Of a stretch of DNA of 64,000 bases, positions 24,632 to 32,553 are shown one piece after another. The number at the start of each line of letters is the position of its first letter. Position 1 is the first letter of the stretch. The position numbers and the translations under genes are program-made. A model generated the notes under the pieces. That model worked only from the letters and a program-made list of their open reading frames with translations. It was not told where the DNA came from and did no database searches. Origin of the DNA: Lachnospiraceae bacterium (GTDB lineage Bacteria; Bacillota; Clostridia; Lachnospirales; Lachnospiraceae); NCBI GenBank assembly GCA_015057005.1, contig SVFF01000010.1:23746-87745 (forward strand), given 5' to 3'.

Positions 24632-25459
24632 ATGCTGGTTAACATGAAAGATATTTTGGCTGATGCACAGAAAAATCACTATGCAGTAGGTTTGTTCAAC
24701 ACGATTGATACTGATATGCTGGAGGCTGTTATTGCAGCTGCAGAGGAACTGCGTTCCCCTGTTATCATCGGTACCGCAGAGGTTCTGCTGCCTTACGGTG
24801 AACTGAAACTGATCGCTCCCTCCCTGATCGCAGCAGCAAAGAGAGCAACTGTTCCCGTTGTAGTTCACTACGATCACGGTCTGACCTTTGAACGCTGCAT
24901 GGAAGCACTTCAGCTTGGTTTCTCCAGTATCATGTTTGACGGTTCTGCAGGCGATGCAGAGGAGAACCTGAAAAATACTGCTCAGATGGTAAAGATCGCA
25001 CATGCTATGGGCGCTACCATCGAGGGTGAGATCGGTCATGTAGGACAGGCTGATTGCTGCGATAACGATGTAACTGATATGTACACTACTCCCGAAGAGG
25101 CACTGGCTTTTGTAGAGGCTACCGGTGTTGATGCACTGGCAGTTGCAATCGGTACCGCTCACGGTGCATACAAGACCAAACCCAGACTGGACATCGAGAG
25201 ACTGGAAGCTATCAGAGCCAAGGTAGATACTCCCCTGGTACTGCACGGCGGTTCCGGACTGTCCGATGATGATTTCAGAAACACTATCAAGAGCGGTATT
25301 GCCAAGATGAACATCTTCACCGACCTGTGCATCGCAGGTGCAAATGCAGTAAAGGACAATAACGGTGATTACCTGACCACCAGAAACATCAAGGTGGAGG
25401 CAATCAAGAAGGCTGTTATGGAGAAGATGATGCTGTTCGGTTCCAACGGCAGATATTAA
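24632..25459 (+). CDS. Class II ketose-bisphosphate aldolase
   Basis: A 275-residue zinc aldolase of the FbaA/GatY/KbaY group. Seen: VHYDHGLTFE (catalytic Asp and zinc His), EGEIGHVG (zinc Glu and following His), AIGTAHGAYK (zinc His), LVLHGGSGLSDDDFR and KMNIFTD. It cleaves fructose- or tagatose-1,6-bisphosphate or a relative to dihydroxyacetone phosphate and an aldehyde. It follows the HTH-PfkB gene in one operon, giving a kinase-aldolase pair for a dedicated sugar route. AAAGAAAGGTTGG precedes the ATG. Confidence 0.9.
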   Translation: MLVNMKDILADAQKNHYAVGLFNTIDTDMLEAVIAAAEELRSPVIIGTAEVLLPYGELKLIAPSLIAAAKRATVPVVVHYDHGLTFERCMEALQLGFSSIMFDGSAGDAEENLKNTAQMVKIAHAMGATIEGEIGHVGQADCCDNDVTDMYTTPEEALAFVEATGVDALAVAIGTAHGAYKTKPRLDIERLEAIRAKVDTPLVLHGGSGLSDDDFRNTIKSGIAKMNIFTDLCIAGANAVKDNNGDYLTTRNIKVEAIKKAVMEKMMLFGSNGRY

Positions 25460-25481
25460 TTTCGTTTGAAGAGTTTACAGA

Positions 25482-25517
25482 GCGCCCGGTGTTTTTAGAA
25501 ACATCGGGTGCTTTTTT
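25482..25517 (+). terminator. Terminator of the kinase-aldolase operon
   Basis: GCGCCCGGTGTTT pairs with AAACATCGGGTGC and is followed by TTTTTT. Confidence 0.9.
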
Positions 25518-25612
25518 GGGTCTTGCAATGACGGCGAGGTTGGAGTAGAATAAAAGTTGCGTTATTTTGCAAAATATTTTTTGATAAGCACAATAGCGGA
25601 AAGGAAGGACAG

Positions 25613-27097
25613 ATGAGACGACAGGGAATATTATTGCCGATTTCTTCCGTTCCGTCAAAGTACGGAATCGGTACCTTCGGCAGAGAAAGTTATCGTTTTG
25701 TAGATTTTTTGGAGAAATCAGGCAATAGATTGTGGCAGATTCTGCCGCTGGTGCCTGTAGGGAATGATGGTTCTCCTTATAGGTCCGAATCTACTTTTGC
25801 AGGCAATGTGTTTTTTATTGATCCCGAGCTTTTGATCGAGGAAGGGCTTCTGACCAGAGAGGAATGTGATTCCTTCGATTTCGGTGACAATGACCGTGCT
25901 GTGGATTATATTAAGATGGGAGAGTCCAGAGAAAAGCTTCTGCGTATAGCCTGGAATCGTGCCCGTGAGAAGGAACTGGACAAAACTGCAGAGTATAAGG
26001 CATTTCTCAAGGAAAATGCCCTCTGGCTGGAGGACTATGCACTGTTTAGAGCCCTCAAGAATTATTTTGGCGGCGTAAGCTTCTTGGAGTGGGAGGATGA
26101 TATCCGCCTGCGCAAGAAGACTGCTGTAAAGAAGTACAAAACACTTTTGGCGGAGGAAATTGCCTTCTGTCAGTATGAGCAGTATCTGTTCATGAAGCAG
26201 TGGAAGGAACTGAAGGACTATGCCAATGAAAGAGATATTGAAATCGTAGGCGATCTGCCTATTTACGTGGCGTTAGAGAGTGCGGACACCTGGGCAAATC
26301 CTGAGCTTTTCCAGCTGGATTCCAAGGGATATCCCACCGGCGTGGCAGGTGTTCCCCCCGATTATTTCTCTGCCACAGGACAGTTGTGGGGCAATCCCCT
26401 CTATGATTGGGACTACCACAAGGAGACCGGCTACGACTGGTGGATGCGCCGTATTGCCCATTGCTTTGAGCTTTATGATATGCTCAGAATCGATCATTTC
26501 AGAGCTTTTGATGAGTATTGGTATGTGCCTGCAGAGGATGATACTGCTATGAACGGTCATTGGGTACCCGGCCCCGGCTATGAGTTCTTTGAGATCATGG
26601 AGCAGAAGCTTGGCAAGAAGCAGGTGATCGCGGAGGATCTGGGCAGTCTGACTGATACTGTGCTGGAACTCTTGGAAAAGACCGGTTATCCCGGTATGAA
26701 GATTCTGCAGTTTGCCTTTACGCCCGATGAAGAAAGTGCATATCTTCCCCACAATCACATAAAGAACTGTATCGTATATACCGGCACTCATGACAACAAC
26801 ACTACCAGAGGCTGGGTGGACAGCATGTCCCCCGAGGAATTGCGTTATGTGCAGGAATATCTCAATGAGTGGGATTTCTGGGGACTGCATTGGCAGATCG
26901 TGCGCACTGCGTTGGCCAGTGTGGCAGATACAGCCATTATTCCCATGCAGGACTATCTGGGACTGGGCAGCGATGCCAGAATGAATACCCCCTCCACTGT
27001 GGATGTCAACTGGAAGTGGCGTATGGGAACTGATGGCATGTCTGATGAGTTGGCGGCAAGTATTAAGAAGTTTGCTGTAAATTACAGAAGAATTTAA
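25613..27097 (+). CDS. malQ: 4-alpha-glucanotransferase
   Basis: A 494-residue GH77 amylomaltase. Seen: RRQGILLPISSVPSKYGIGT at the start, GDLPIYVALESADTWANPELF, GVPPDYFSATGQLWGNPLYD (250s loop), MLRIDHFRAFDEYW with the nucleophile Asp, VIAEDLG with the acid-base Glu, and GTHDNNTTRGW with the transition-state Asp. It transfers maltosyl units between alpha-1,4-glucans in maltodextrin and glycogen use. GGAAGGA lies before the ATG. Single-gene unit with its own terminator. Confidence 0.97.
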   Translation: MRRQGILLPISSVPSKYGIGTFGRESYRFVDFLEKSGNRLWQILPLVPVGNDGSPYRSESTFAGNVFFIDPELLIEEGLLTREECDSFDFGDNDRAVDYIKMGESREKLLRIAWNRAREKELDKTAEYKAFLKENALWLEDYALFRALKNYFGGVSFLEWEDDIRLRKKTAVKKYKTLLAEEIAFCQYEQYLFMKQWKELKDYANERDIEIVGDLPIYVALESADTWANPELFQLDSKGYPTGVAGVPPDYFSATGQLWGNPLYDWDYHKETGYDWWMRRIAHCFELYDMLRIDHFRAFDEYWYVPAEDDTAMNGHWVPGPGYEFFEIMEQKLGKKQVIAEDLGSLTDTVLELLEKTGYPGMKILQFAFTPDEESAYLPHNHIKNCIVYTGTHDNNTTRGWVDSMSPEELRYVQEYLNEWDFWGLHWQIVRTALASVADTAIIPMQDYLGLGSDARMNTPSTVDVNWKWRMGTDGMSDELAASIKKFAVNYRRI

Positions 27098-27116
27098 GAT
27101 GTTAGTCAAATAAAGA

Positions 27117-27147
27117 AAAGTCCGAGGGGATCTCCTTCGGACTTTTT
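27117..27147 (+). terminator. Terminator of malQ
   Basis: AAAAGTCCGA pairs with TCGGACTTTTT around an inner AGG/CCT pairing. Confidence 0.9.
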
Positions 27148-27172
27148 GTATATGGCAGAAACTGAGCTGCAA

Positions 27173-27664
27173 TTAAAACTGCTGCATTGCCATGTAGGAA
27201 TTGTGGTATCTTTTGTCATAAGTCACTTCTTCATCGAACCAATCGGGAGGGAGGAATGCATCAGCGGCCTCCGTGCTGCCGAATTCTACTTCTGCCATGA
27301 TCAAAGGAGCAAAGGGGGGATCGAAAACATCCAGCTCAATGGTCAGGGTGTAGTCCTCAGGAGGAACGGGAAAGCCTTCCCTGAAGCCGGGAGAGCTTAG
27401 AGGGATCAGGTATCTTTTCTTGGAAATAATATTGCCGTCTGCTTTGGATAAAAGATGATAGTAAGCCTGCTCGTTTAAGGGCAGGTTGCTCTCCTCCCTG
27501 GCCATCATGCCGCCTCCTTTGTAGGTCAGGTAGTAACGGTCATCCTCTCTGCGGATACGGACCACGGGATTTACATTCAGATAAGCCTGCTCAATGCGAT
27601 GAAAAGGGTATTGCTCCAGGTTTTCAGGGAGCGTTTTGAGGGTATATTTGCGTTCGATTTCCAT
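27173..27664 (-). CDS. CYTH-domain triphosphate-binding protein
   Basis: A 163-residue protein with the CYTH start MEIERKY (ExExK motif), basic and acidic tunnel residues VVRIRREDDRYYLTYKG, KKRYLIPL and acidic strands LTIELDVFD and MAEVEFGS. CYTH tunnels bind triphosphates; members include inorganic triphosphatases and class IV adenylate cyclases. In this family inorganic triphosphatase is the usual guess. The start at 27664 is preferred because the upstream ATG lies inside the ATGGAGG ribosome site. Confidence 0.88.
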   Translation of the reverse strand: MEIERKYTLKTLPENLEQYPFHRIEQAYLNVNPVVRIRREDDRYYLTYKGGGMMAREESNLPLNEQAYYHLLSKADGNIISKKRYLIPLSSPGFREGFPVPPEDYTLTIELDVFDPPFAPLIMAEVEFGSTEAADAFLPPDWFDEEVTYDKRYHNSYMAMQQF

Positions 27665-27761
27665 AGAAGCCTCCATTTCTGTGATGCAAATTTAAAAAGG
27701 AGTGACGCCGCCGGGATATCACTGCAAGCGGCATCAGGAGCCGAATCAGGGCATAAAGAAA

Positions 27762-27834
27762 TGGAGCATACGGGATTCGAACCCGTGACCTCCACACTGC
27801 CAGTGTGGCGCGCTCCCAACTGCGCTAATGCCCC
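27762..27834 (-). tRNA. tRNA-Ala (anticodon GGC)
   Basis: On the minus strand acceptor GGGGCAT/ATGCTCC, anticodon stem CCACA/TGTGG with loop CTGGCAG and T-arm CGGGTTCGAATCCCG; discriminator A. Confidence 0.97.
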
Positions 27835-28031
27835 ATGGGACTAGTATATCATAAAGTGTGTAGAAATCAAGAAAAATTTTTAAAAGCAATAAAAACAAAA
27901 ATGCAAAACAAAATTGCAATCTTTTGGATTTCTGTGTATACTGAAGATGGCAGTTGTTCCTGCAGATGATCATGTTGGTTTCGCAGAAACAACTGCTGTG
28001 CCAGATAATTTGGGGAGAGGACGGTATTGGA

Positions 28032-28580
28032 ATGAGCAAAATTGCAGTTTTTTTTGCAGAAGGATATGAAGAGATAGAAGCGCTTACTGTGGTGGATATC
28101 TGCCGCAGAAGTAATATTGTGACAGACATGGTGTCTGTGACAGGAGAACCCAATGTGAAAGGTTCTCACGGCATTAACGTGGAGATGGACAAGATGCTTG
28201 CAAAGGTGGATTTTGCAGACTACGACGGCATCGTGCTGCCCGGCGGCATGCCCGGTACATTAGGGTTGGAAGCTTGTCAGGAACTGATGGAGCAGGTGGA
28301 CGCTTTTTATGGGGAGGGCAAAATGGTGGCTGCTATCTGTGCGGCCCCCAGCATTTTCGGCCACAGAGGCATTTTAAAGGGAAGAAGAGCCTGCTGTTAT
28401 CCCAGCTTTGAGAGCCATTTGGAAGGTGCAGAGGTGACTGCCGGTCCGGTAGAGGTTTCCGGGAATGTGATCACATCCAGAGGCATGGGCACAGCGATTC
28501 CGTTTGCGTTAGCTATCGTAGAGAAGTTCTGCGGTGCTGAAGCTGCGGAGGAGATGGGCAAGTCCATCATTTGGAATTAG
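28032..28580 (+). CDS. DJ-1/PfpI family protein
   Basis: A 182-residue class I glutamine amidotransferase-like protein: IAVFFAEGYEEIEALTVVDI at the start, VLPGGMPG, nucleophile elbow AAICAAPSIFG (Cys at about 102), and ITSRGMGTAIPFAL at the end. DJ-1/ThiJ/YajL members are chaperones, glyoxalases or protein deglycases; which one applies here is unknown. GGAGAGGA lies upstream of the ATG at 28032; the longer frame back to 27954 has no site. The closest annotation in such genomes is 'DJ-1 family glyoxalase III'. Confidence 0.9.
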   Translation: MSKIAVFFAEGYEEIEALTVVDICRRSNIVTDMVSVTGEPNVKGSHGINVEMDKMLAKVDFADYDGIVLPGGMPGTLGLEACQELMEQVDAFYGEGKMVAAICAAPSIFGHRGILKGRRACCYPSFESHLEGAEVTAGPVEVSGNVITSRGMGTAIPFALAIVEKFCGAEAAEEMGKSIIWN

Positions 28581-28604
28581 AAGGGTAATAGAGTAATACA
28601 GCAG

Positions 28605-28652
28605 AAAAGAATACAATAGAAGAGAATACAATAGAAGAGAATACAATAGAAA
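28605..28652 (+). repeat. 15-bp microsatellite-like tandem repeat
   Basis: Three near-exact copies of AGAATACAATAGAAG between the DJ-1 and M18 genes, ending 40 bases before the next start codon. Confidence 0.85.
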
Positions 28653-28690
28653 AATAACCAGTGCGATAAAACGCACAGACAGGAGAAAAC

Positions 28691-29995
28691 ATGAACAATA
28701 TTGAGACTTACAGACAGACTGCACAGGAGATGCTCACATTTATCGAGAAGAGCCCCAGCTGTTATCATGCCATTGCTAATATTAAAGAGACTTTGAGCGC
28801 GCAGGGATTTCAGGAGCTGGCGGAGAAGAAGGCCTGGGAGATCGAGGCAGGCGGCAAGTATTATGTGACCAGAAATGATTCTTCCATTATTGCTTTCCAG
28901 ATTCCCGAAAACGCAGAAGCAATCAAAGGTTTTCATATGATTGCATCCCACTCGGATTCTCCTACCTTCAAGATCAAGGAGGAGCCGGAAATCAAGGTGG
29001 AAGGAAAGTATGTAAAATTAAACACTGAGAGATACGGCGGTATGATCCTGTCTACATGGCTGGACCGTGTACTGTCCGTTGCAGGCCGCATTGCCATGCA
29101 GGATGAGAAGGGCGGTATCGTGACCAAGCTGGTACACATTGATGAGGATCTGCTGGTAATTCCGAATCTGGCAGTACACATGAACAGAGAGATGAACAAC
29201 GGTTTTGCGTACAATGCTCAGGTGGACATGCTGCCTTTGTTTGGTGCAGCTGGAGAAGAGGATTGCAAGGGCGCTCTGCTTGAGAAGATTGCAGAGCAGG
29301 CAGGTGTGACTGCAGAGGAGATTCTGGGACATGACCTGTTCCTTTACACCAGAGAAAAAGGCCGCATCATCGGCAACGGCGGAGAGTTTGTATTCTCTCC
29401 CAGATTGGACGATCTCCAGTGCGCATTTACCTCCCTGAAGGCTTTCACAGAGAGCACTCCCGCTCAGTACATCAATGTTTGTGCAGTATTTGATAATGAA
29501 GAAGTAGGCAGCAGCACCATGCAGGGCGCTAACTCTACTTTATTGGAAGATGTGGTATGGCGTGTGGGCAAGGCACTGGGCGCTGACAAGGCAACCTGCC
29601 TTCAGTGGATTGCCGACAGCTTCCTGATTTCTGCGGACAATGCCCATGCAGTACATCCCAATCATCCCGAGAAGGCTGATCCTACCAACCGTCCTTTCAT
29701 GAACGGCGGTATCGTGATCAAGTACAACGGCAACCAGAAGTATACCACCGATGCAGTATCTGCAGCTAAAATGAAGAGCCTTTGCAAGGCAGCAGAGGTG
29801 CCTTATCAGACCTTTGCCAACCGTTCTGATTCCGTGGGCGGTTCTACCCTGGGCAACATTTCCACCGCTCATGTGTCCGTATCATCTGTGGATATCGGTC
29901 TGCCCCAGCTGGCTATGCACTCCGCAGTGGAGACAGCCGGCGTGAAGGATACCGAGTATGCGGTGAAGGCATTTAAGGAGTTCTGGAAGGAATAA
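28691..29995 (+). CDS. M18 family aminopeptidase
   Basis: A 434-residue cytoplasmic metallo-aminopeptidase (ApeB/DAP2 type). Seen: SPSCYHAIANI at the start, HMIASHSDSPTFKIKEEPEI (metal His and Asp), FSPRLDDLQCAFTSL (bridging Asp region), DNEEVGSSTMQGANS (catalytic and metal Glu), SADNAHAVHPNHPEK and SVGGSTLGNISTAHVSV. It removes N-terminal residues, preferring acidic or neutral ones in studied members. AGGAG precedes the ATG; a strong terminator follows. Confidence 0.95.
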   Translation: MNNIETYRQTAQEMLTFIEKSPSCYHAIANIKETLSAQGFQELAEKKAWEIEAGGKYYVTRNDSSIIAFQIPENAEAIKGFHMIASHSDSPTFKIKEEPEIKVEGKYVKLNTERYGGMILSTWLDRVLSVAGRIAMQDEKGGIVTKLVHIDEDLLVIPNLAVHMNREMNNGFAYNAQVDMLPLFGAAGEEDCKGALLEKIAEQAGVTAEEILGHDLFLYTREKGRIIGNGGEFVFSPRLDDLQCAFTSLKAFTESTPAQYINVCAVFDNEEVGSSTMQGANSTLLEDVVWRVGKALGADKATCLQWIADSFLISADNAHAVHPNHPEKADPTNRPFMNGGIVIKYNGNQKYTTDAVSAAKMKSLCKAAEVPYQTFANRSDSVGGSTLGNISTAHVSVSSVDIGLPQLAMHSAVETAGVKDTEYAVKAFKEFWKE

Positions 29996-30025
29996 AAATA
30001 GATATATTATAATGATGATTTAGGG

Positions 30026-30054
30026 GCGGGGAGCGTAGGCTTCCCGCTTTTTTG
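30026..30054 (+). terminator. Terminator of the M18 gene
   Basis: GCGGGGAGC-GTAG-GCTTCCCGC, a 9-bp stem with one wobble, followed by TTTTTT. Confidence 0.9.
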
Positions 30055-30197
30055 CTTTACAGGAAAGACCTTGTCACACTAACGTATGAAAGCTCTTCCT
30101 GCAAAGCAAAACCCTCCGGGAGAATGCGCAGCTCGCGGAGAAGAAGTTTGCCTTTCAGGCACCGCTCGCGCGCGGAGAGTCCGCAAGCGGACTCTTT
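30052..30197 (+). repeat. Structured intergenic repeat, family B, copy 1
   Basis: About 146 nt, closely similar to a second copy at 56.8 kb. It begins with a long hairpin: GCTTTACAGGAA (30054-30065) with TTCCTGCAAAGC (30096-30107), one mismatch. Then come CTCCGGGAG, TGCCT-TTC-AGGCA and GAGTCCGC-AA-GCGGACTC hairpins. Copy 2 changes the first stem to CTGTGCAGGA/TCCTGCACAG, keeping the pairing. An open frame also crosses both copies, so a degenerate coding origin is not excluded. Confidence 0.8.
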
Positions 30198-30281
30198 TAC
30201 CTATAAGAAAGGCCATTGGGAGGGACGCGGCGCAGGGAGAAGATGTTTTTTACGGGCGTCGTCCGAACAGAAGTGCTTCTG

Positions 30282-30540
30282 GTATCTTTTCTGACTTTTG
30301 GGTTAAAAAACCGCAATGGGGAGTCAAAAGTATCTTTTGAAGGGTTTTGCTATGAAAAACCGCGCAGAGGCAGTGAAAAGGTATCTTTTAAAGTGTTTTG
30401 TCTAAAAAGACCGCGTTAGGACATCGAAAAGGTATCTTTATTAGTATTTGGTCTTAAAAGACCGCGTTGGAGCGGTGAAATGGTATCTCCGGAAGCATTT
30501 AGGCCTCAAAGACCGCGATGCAATAGTGAAAAGATAAATT
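30282..30540 (+). repeat. Tandem ~51-bp repeat array with a hairpin in each unit
   Basis: Five units begin with GTATCT at 30282, 30330, 30381, 30432 and 30483 (periods 48, 51, 51, 51, 50). Each carries a short hairpin such as GGTCTT-AA-AAGACC or GGGTT-AAAA-AACC, then CCGCG and GTGAAAA. In one frame the unit reads as a 17-residue peptide (V-S-x-x-x-F-x-x-x-x-P-R-x-x-S-E-K) but a TAG interrupts unit 3. Units differ from each other, there are no unique spacers and no cas genes, so it is not a CRISPR array. Confidence 0.8.
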
Positions 30541-30667
30541 TTTTACTTTTTATGATGAAGATGTATGAAGAAATTAATGTTTATGTTTGTTTCTGAAATG
30601 AAGATAAACAAAAAAATAGTAGTATTCATGATAAAATATATATGGGTATATTGGAGGGGCAAAAGAA

Positions 30668-31843
30668 ATGAAGTATAAAAATGCAAAAGATATATTTCCA
30701 GAAGAGTTATTATTAAAAGTGCAAGAATATATTCAGGGAGAATATATTTATATCCCTGTTCATGAAAAACAGATTGTGAAATCAGCTACTAGTTATAAAA
30801 CAGAGTTGGAAAAAAGGGATGCACATATTTATGCGAAGTATCTGGAAGGAATGAGCAATGCAAAATTGGCTCATTTATACAATTTGTCAGAATCTAGTAT
30901 TCGAAGAATTATTGTGAAACAGCGTAAAGGATATAATAAAATGAAGGATGAATTAACACAGGTTCTCGATAATTGGGATGTACAGGAAAAAGAGGTGAAG
31001 CAGATTTACAATACCACCTGGCAGGTGGGAGAAAGTTATGTACTGAAAGAATATCGGAATTTTAAGATGTTGGATAGAAATCTGAAAATCTTACATGTTT
31101 TGGATGAGATGCAAATTCCTGTAGCCCCAGTTGTACCGACCAGAGATAAAAAATTGTATGCGGTTTTTGAAGACCGATATTACTTTTTGTCGGGGAAATT
31201 GTCGGGAAATAATATTGTTAACATTGAGAATAATGCAGAAATTGCTGTGACGATGGGAAAAATTATTGCAGACCTTCATCTGGCTTTTAAGCAATGTGAA
31301 AATGTAGGAAGTTATTGGAAAAACAGTTTATTGGAGGAAATGCGTGGCTGGGTAAAAACTAATTTAGAAAATACCGGATGGAAATATATTTGTCAGGAAG
31401 AGTATGAAGACGTAGTATCCAGATTGGCAGAGATATATGATAAGCTACCGACACAACTGATTCATAGAGATGTTCACTTTGGTAATTTTTTATTTGAAGA
31501 GGGCAATTTTTCTGGGTATATAGACTTTGACTTAACCCAGCGAAACATTAGGATCTTTGATATCTGTTATTTTCTGCTAGGGTTATTGGCGGAAGAGGTA
31601 AAGATGGAAATTAACAGGGAACAGTGGTTTGAAATCGTAAAAAAAGTATTTTCAGGCTATGAAAGCAAACTACCATTGTCAGAGGATGAGAAGTATGCGG
31701 TTCCGTATGTGATGGAATGTATAGAGTTGCTTTTTGTTTCTTATTTTGAAAGTATCAATGATATACACTGTGCTGAAGATGCAAGTAAATTATTTTGGTT
31801 TGTAAAGAAGCAGGAAAACAGGATATGGAAAAGTATACGATAA
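30668..31843 (+). CDS. CD3324-type HTH / aminoglycoside-phosphotransferase-like kinase fusion
   Basis: A 391-residue two-domain protein. Residues 1-~95 match the CD3324/Mor-like regulator family: MKYKNAKDIFPEELLLKVQE, GEYIYIPVHEK, KYLEGMSNAKLAHLYNLSES, SIRRII. Residues ~110-390 are an APH/choline-kinase-type domain with the catalytic HRDVHFGNFLF (Asp268) and metal-binding GYIDFDLTQRNIRIFD. It could be a homoserine-kinase-, aminoglycoside- or metabolite-type kinase; the substrate is unknown. AT-rich unlike its surroundings, with TTGGAGGGG before the ATG. The 3' end overlaps the methyltransferase gene by 19 bases. Horizontal origin is likely (inference from composition). Confidence 0.82.
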   Translation: MKYKNAKDIFPEELLLKVQEYIQGEYIYIPVHEKQIVKSATSYKTELEKRDAHIYAKYLEGMSNAKLAHLYNLSESSIRRIIVKQRKGYNKMKDELTQVLDNWDVQEKEVKQIYNTTWQVGESYVLKEYRNFKMLDRNLKILHVLDEMQIPVAPVVPTRDKKLYAVFEDRYYFLSGKLSGNNIVNIENNAEIAVTMGKIIADLHLAFKQCENVGSYWKNSLLEEMRGWVKTNLENTGWKYICQEEYEDVVSRLAEIYDKLPTQLIHRDVHFGNFLFEEGNFSGYIDFDLTQRNIRIFDICYFLLGLLAEEVKMEINREQWFEIVKKVFSGYESKLPLSEDEKYAVPYVMECIELLFVSYFESINDIHCAEDASKLFWFVKKQENRIWKSIR

Positions 31844-32439
31844 TGTGGAAATATAATGATTTTAGTTATGTTTTCCATACTTTGCCTACGTTATTTTCGT
31901 ACAAGCATATCGATAAGGGAACAATTCTGATGTTAGATCATACAGAATTAAAAGGAAATGACAAAGTTCTCGATTTGGGTTGCGGATATGGTGTCGTAGG
32001 GATATGGGCGGCAAATAATATTGGTGCAGAAAATGTGTTAATGTCAGATATTAATATTTCAGCATTAGAAATGGCAGCTGAAAATGTAAATGCAAATAAT
32101 TTAGAAGGAATTCACGTTAGTTACAGTAATGGTTTTGAAAATATCTCAGATACAGATTTTTCTTTAATCATGTCAAATCCGCCATACCATACAGATTTTT
32201 CTGTTGCAAAAGCTTTTATTGAAGGAAGCTACAAGCATTTGAAAATGGGTGGACGTTTGGTGATGGTAACAAAGCGATTTGCTTGGTACAAAAACAAAAT
32301 AGAAGCAGTCTTTGGAGGGGTGAAGTGGATTGAAAGCTGTGGATATTATGTTTTTTGTGCTGAAAAACGGATTAGGAAAAAGATAAATAGGGAAAGCTAC
32401 AAACTGTCTGGAAAACTGAAAAGAAAATATGCACAGTGA
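31825..32439 (+). CDS. RsmC-like class I methyltransferase
   Basis: A 204-residue protein with the SAM site KVLDLGCGYGVVGIWAANN, acidic residue in LMSDINISALEMA, and catalytic MSNPPYHTDFSVAKAF (NPPY), the combination of the RsmC/RlmG group that methylates guanine N2 in rRNA; gram-positive single-domain members are usually annotated class I SAM-dependent methyltransferase. The Lys/Arg-rich tail (KKINRESYKLSGKLKRKYAQ) suggests RNA contact. The start ATG 31825 lies inside the kinase gene. A 20-codon basic open frame follows at 32456 (MLRREKRKREILAGKKHKII), doubtful. Confidence 0.85.
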   Translation: MEKYTIMWKYNDFSYVFHTLPTLFSYKHIDKGTILMLDHTELKGNDKVLDLGCGYGVVGIWAANNIGAENVLMSDINISALEMAAENVNANNLEGIHVSYSNGFENISDTDFSLIMSNPPYHTDFSVAKAFIEGSYKHLKMGGRLVMVTKRFAWYKNKIEAVFGGVKWIESCGYYVFCAEKRIRKKINRESYKLSGKLKRKYAQ

Positions 32440-32553
32440 AATAATTAAGAAAAGAATGTTACGGCGAGAAAAACGAAAGAGAGAAATACTAGCCGGTAAG
32501 AAGCATAAGATAATATAAAACCAACTGCCCTGCTTGTGGGCGGGAGAAATCTT

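Noticed and set aside
30052..30294. Arg-rich protein gene (SGRMRSSRRRS...)
   Set aside because: The frame is shared by both family B copies, but the compensatory stem changes and lack of a ribosome site favour a structured repeat over a gene.
30282..30540. CRISPR-like array
   Set aside because: Units are diverged throughout, with no identical repeats separated by unique spacers, and no cas genes are present.
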